Positions 61,287 to 64,000 of a stretch of 64,000 bases of DNA are shown here, in pieces (the stretch's first letter is position 1; every line of letters starts with the position of its first letter). This stretch comes from Acidobacteriota bacterium. GTDB lineage: Bacteria; Acidobacteriota; Blastocatellia; Pyrinomonadales; Pyrinomonadaceae. The translations under genes were made by a program, and so were the position numbers. The stretch covers positions 682,001-746,000 of the forward strand of contig JADJBB010000025.1 of the NCBI GenBank assembly GCA_016703965.1, read 5' to 3'. The notes under the pieces are model-generated. The model saw only the letters and a program-made list of their open reading frames with translations, was not told the origin of the DNA and did no database searches.

Positions 61287-63101
61287 ATGCAACTTTCGCG
61301 TTCACGCAATTCTATCCTGTTGGCCTTATTCACTGTGGTCCTTGGAACCACGGCATTCGCTTCCCCGCAAGAAGTTTCGCAGGTTGCCAAGAATATGCCC
61401 GAACCGCTGACGATCAAAACTGCATCTGGCGAGAACGTTCTCGCCCCGGAAACGGTTGCGATCCGTCGATCGTCTCCATCCCTTGCCCGTGTTGGCGTCC
61501 AGAATGCTCAAACCTTGACGTTAACGGTTGCGGAGGCTGTCAAGAAAGCGCTCGAAAATAATAACGATATCGAAGTCTCGCGTGATGACGTGCGGTTCCA
61601 GGAAACGCAGATACGCTCGATCCTGGGAGCTTACGATCCGGTTTTTTCTATCTCCCCGACCTACTCGCGCAGTTCAACGACCGGTTCGGCCGCGACAAAC
61701 GATTTTCGAGCAAATTCCAGCTTTAGCAAGAATTTGGAACGCGGCGGCGGTAACTATCAGGCATTTTTCAACAACCAGCGAACCGAGAATGCTTTTGCTC
61801 AGGCGCAGGTAAGTTCGGGGTCTGTATCTAACAGCAGCAGTGCTATCTATTCGTCGTCATTCGGTTTTAACTACGTGCAGCCGCTGGCCCGGAATTTCCG
61901 GATCGACAACACACGGCGGCAGGTAACGATCGCGAGGAAGCGTTTGGAACAGACCGACACTGACTTCAGGCTCCGAGCGACTGAGACCATAACGTCGGTG
62001 CAGCGTGCTTACTGGGATTTCGTTTTCGCTCTAAGGAACCAGCAGAATCAGGTCGCGAATGTAAATCTGGCCAAGGAAAACCTCCGTCAGGTTGAAGCGC
62101 GGATCGAGGCTGGAGCTGCTGCCCCGCTCGATAAAGCCCAAGTCGCTACCGAGTTGGCTAACCGCGAAGGTGATCTCCTGCTTGCGACACAGACCGTCGC
62201 TAGTGCCGAAAACACGCTGAAGCAATTACTGCTTCGTGATCCCACATCGCCGGAATGGTCGCAGACTATCGTTCCGACCGACGCTCCGACCATCAGTGCT
62301 GCTCCGCTGAACCTTGATGAGGCGATGAAGGATGCTCTAGACAACCGATTTGAACTTAAGCGGCTAAAACTGCAGCGTGAGATCAATAATGAAGATCTCA
62401 AGTTCTATAAGAATCAAACAAAACCTCAGATCGATCTGAACACAACCTTTTCGCTCGACGGCCTGTCGCGAAGCGGAACGAATACGGCGACAACAACGAA
62501 CCTGTTCACCTCGACCGGCGATCTCGTGCTGCTGAACGGCCTTAATGCAACGCGAGCCTCGCTTGGGCTACCCCTAATTCCGAATCCAACGCTCGTCATC
62601 CCTGCGTCACCATCATATCTTTATGGCGGGTTTCAGAGATCGTTGGCAAATATGTTCCGCAGCGACGCCCCCAACTTCTCAGTAGGCGTAACGATATCCT
62701 TCCCGCTAAAGAACCGTACGGCAAAGGCCAATTTAGATGGAGCAAAGATCACTGAACAGCAGCTTTTGGCTCAGACCCGCGGACAGGAGCAATCTGTGAT
62801 CGTCGAAGTTCGAAACGCGGTGCAGGCTGTCGAAACAACGCGTCAGCGTGTTTACACCGCCCGCCGTGCCCGTGAAAATGCCGAGATCCAGCTTGAGGGC
62901 GAACGTAAATTATACGAGGCTGGACGCTCGACCACATTCCTGCTCTTTCAACGCGAGAATTCGTTGACCAACGCCAGGAACGCTGAGATAAGAGCGGAAA
63001 CGGATCACAGTAAAGCCCTGGCAGATATCCAGCGCGTGACCTCTACGGCGTTCCGTGCCAATAACATTACAGTTGATTCGCCGGTTCCTATCCCGAGGTA
63101 A
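61287..63101 (+). CDS. TolC family outer membrane efflux protein
   Basis: A 604-residue exported protein. A signal peptide (to about residue 26, TTAFAS) and a ~55-residue linker precede the first outer-membrane efflux domain (LTLTVAEAVKKALENNNDIEVSRDDVRFQE). Its coiled-coil helices include VNLAKENLRQVEARIEAGAAAPLDKAQVATELANREGDLL. The second domain (from LNLDEAMKDALDNRFELKRLKLQ) ends in the VRNAVQAVETTRQRVYTARRARENAEIQLEGERKLYEAGRSTTF helix pair. It forms the trimeric outer-membrane duct for RND, ABC or type I secretion pumps. No pump or membrane-fusion gene is next to it. A terminator follows. Confidence 0.94.
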   Translation: MQLSRSRNSILLALFTVVLGTTAFASPQEVSQVAKNMPEPLTIKTASGENVLAPETVAIRRSSPSLARVGVQNAQTLTLTVAEAVKKALENNNDIEVSRDDVRFQETQIRSILGAYDPVFSISPTYSRSSTTGSAATNDFRANSSFSKNLERGGGNYQAFFNNQRTENAFAQAQVSSGSVSNSSSAIYSSSFGFNYVQPLARNFRIDNTRRQVTIARKRLEQTDTDFRLRATETITSVQRAYWDFVFALRNQQNQVANVNLAKENLRQVEARIEAGAAAPLDKAQVATELANREGDLLLATQTVASAENTLKQLLLRDPTSPEWSQTIVPTDAPTISAAPLNLDEAMKDALDNRFELKRLKLQREINNEDLKFYKNQTKPQIDLNTTFSLDGLSRSGTNTATTTNLFTSTGDLVLLNGLNATRASLGLPLIPNPTLVIPASPSYLYGGFQRSLANMFRSDAPNFSVGVTISFPLKNRTAKANLDGAKITEQQLLAQTRGQEQSVIVEVRNAVQAVETTRQRVYTARRARENAEIQLEGERKLYEAGRSTTFLLFQRENSLTNARNAEIRAETDHSKALADIQRVTSTAFRANNITVDSPVPIPR

Positions 63102-63125
63102 GGCCTCCGTTTTGTACTTTCTTTA

Positions 63126-63152
63126 GGCCGCCAAGATAAATGGCGGCCTTTT
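63126..63152 (+). terminator. Rho-independent terminator after tolC-like gene
   Basis: 8-bp stem GGCCGCCA (63126-63133) / TGGCGGCC (63141-63148) followed by TTTT. Confidence 0.88.
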
Positions 63153-63203
63153 GATTTTTAAGCCCACTTTCCGTTTCAGCTCAACTCTGCGAAAATCTAA
63201 CGG

Positions 63204-63956
63204 ATGAAAATATCGGCAACGATAATTGTCCGCAACGAGGAGCACAACATCGCTGATGTTTGTGAGACCGTTTCGTGGGCGGACGAGATCTTGATCGTCG
63301 ATTCGGATTCGACGGATAAAACGGTCGATATCGCAAGGAAATACACCGACAAGATCTTTAATCGTGAATGGAACGGCTATAAAGATAAACACGAATATGC
63401 CGACGCTCAGACATCGGGCGATTGGATATTCTGGATCGACGCGGATGAACGGGTAACTCCGGAATTAAGAGCCTCGATCGAAAGGCTTCGCAATTTGACT
63501 GACGATCAATTGGCCGACGGCTATAAGATCGCCCGGAAAACGGAATATCTTGACCGGTGGATCATGCATTCAGGATGGTATCCCGATTACCAAATGAGGC
63601 TCTACCGTAAGGAAAAAAGCTATTGGGACGGAGTTGCTCCTCACCAGACGGCTCGCGTGGATGGAAGGATCGAGAAGCTCGAGGGCGAGTTCCTACACTA
63701 CACAAAACGCGATCTGAGCGAGCATCATCGGGTAACGGATTCGTATGCCTCACTTGCTGCCGAGCATATGGCTGGAAACGGAAAAACCATCGGAGCGTTT
63801 GGCATTCTATCTAACGCGATCGCGGCTTTTTTACGCACGTATTTTCTGAAACAAGGTTTTCGTGACGGTGTTCCGGGTATGATAATCGCGGGTTTTACGG
63901 CATACGGTGTATTTCTAAAGTACGCAAAGCTTTGGGAGATCAATATTAAAAAATGA
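63204..63956 (+). CDS. Family 2 glycosyltransferase (WaaE/KdtX-like)
   Basis: A 250-residue GT-A fold enzyme. It begins MKISATIIVRNEEHNIADV; the nucleotide-sugar aspartates lie in ADEILIVDSDSTDKTVDIARKY, and the metal-binding DxD is in IFWIDADERVTPEL. The later LSEHHRVTDSYASLAAEH and FFLKQGFRDGVPGMII-like segments are typical of the lipopolysaccharide-core beta-1,4-glucosyltransferase group (KdtX/WaaE). It probably adds a sugar to the LPS core or a related glycolipid at the inner membrane. Its stop overlaps the next start (ATGA), a nucleotidyltransferase that would supply activated sugar. Confidence 0.92.
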   Translation: MKISATIIVRNEEHNIADVCETVSWADEILIVDSDSTDKTVDIARKYTDKIFNREWNGYKDKHEYADAQTSGDWIFWIDADERVTPELRASIERLRNLTDDQLADGYKIARKTEYLDRWIMHSGWYPDYQMRLYRKEKSYWDGVAPHQTARVDGRIEKLEGEFLHYTKRDLSEHHRVTDSYASLAAEHMAGNGKTIGAFGILSNAIAAFLRTYFLKQGFRDGVPGMIIAGFTAYGVFLKYAKLWEINIKK

Positions 63957-64000
63957 AGGCTGTGATACTGTGCGGAGGTCGCGGAACCCGACTGGGCGAG
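63953..64000 (+). CDS. Sugar nucleotidyltransferase, first 16 codons (cut by window edge)
   Basis: MKAVILCGGRGTRLGE: the N-terminal nucleotide-binding motif of glucose-1-phosphate thymidylyl/cytidylyl/uridylyl or mannose-1-phosphate guanylyl transferases. It overlaps the upstream glycosyltransferase by four bases. The specific sugar cannot be told from this fragment. Confidence 0.85.
   Translation, partial: MKAVILCGGRGTRLGE

Overview
The window reads as chromosome from a member of the Acidobacteriota, most likely class Blastocatellia / Pyrinomonadales. This is inferred from gene content and protein style, not from a marker gene. The evidence includes an acetylated arginine pathway in an argR-DUF1611-argC-argD-argF' operon, UbiD and M16 peptidase genes, a VPS10/BNR exported protein, a ProS of the archaeal/eukaryotic-like length, and abundant short palindromic intergenic repeats. 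No rRNA operon, prophage, integrase, transposase or CRISPR array is visible. One tRNA (Leu-GAG) is present.

Layout. 0-4 kb: the end of asnS, then an OsmC-pirin-cupin cluster. 4-9 kb: two tandem internally duplicated lipoproteins, an exported phosphodiesterase and a membrane-anchored metallophosphoesterase. 8.5-23 kb: UbiD, an active/inactive M16 peptidase pair, 3-hydroxybutyryl-CoA dehydrogenase, thiolase, a BNR-repeat exported protein broken by an internal deletion, an acyl-CoA hydrolase/CoA-transferase, a yeast-like cytosine deaminase and proline dehydrogenase. 23-35.4 kb: proS followed by accessory genes, nearly all carrying one-base frameshifts. They include an AAA-ATPase + HNH-nuclease pair (Septu-like), a VOC protein, a universal stress protein, DUF4252 proteins and two divergent ECF sigma/anti-sigma modules. 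36-39 kb: an intact Mla-type lipid transport operon (MlaE-MlaF-MlaD). 39-51 kb: arginine and nitrogen metabolism, with argR-DUF1611-argC-argD-argF' facing gltD-gltB, and argB divergent from gltB. 51-61 kb: tRNA-Leu, secG-tpiA, a ketosynthase/methyltransferase/flavoprotein trio, a YitT membrane protein, pgk, a lipoprotein, a beta-gamma-crystallin-like exported protein and gap. 61-64 kb: TolC, a family 2 glycosyltransferase and the first codons of a sugar nucleotidyltransferase.

How the genes fit together. The arginine genes cover kinase (ArgB), reductase (ArgC), aminotransferase (ArgD) and N-acylornithine carbamoyltransferase. Palindromes resembling ARG boxes precede argR, and a weaker one lies between gltB and argB. 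GltBD supplies glutamate. gap, pgk and tpiA give lower glycolysis within 9 kb on one strand. Thiolase, Hbd and the CoA-transferase form a short acetoacetyl-CoA/hydroxybutyryl-CoA set.

Quality warning. At least 15 genes carry one or more frame-breaking indels, concentrated between about 23.3 and 35.4 kb, with isolated cases in gltB (45.36 kb) and the crystallin gene (59.33 kb). Both sides of each break keep good protein sequence, and even proS and gltB are hit. Consensus errors are therefore at least as likely as true pseudogenes, and the broken genes below are described as they would read if repaired.
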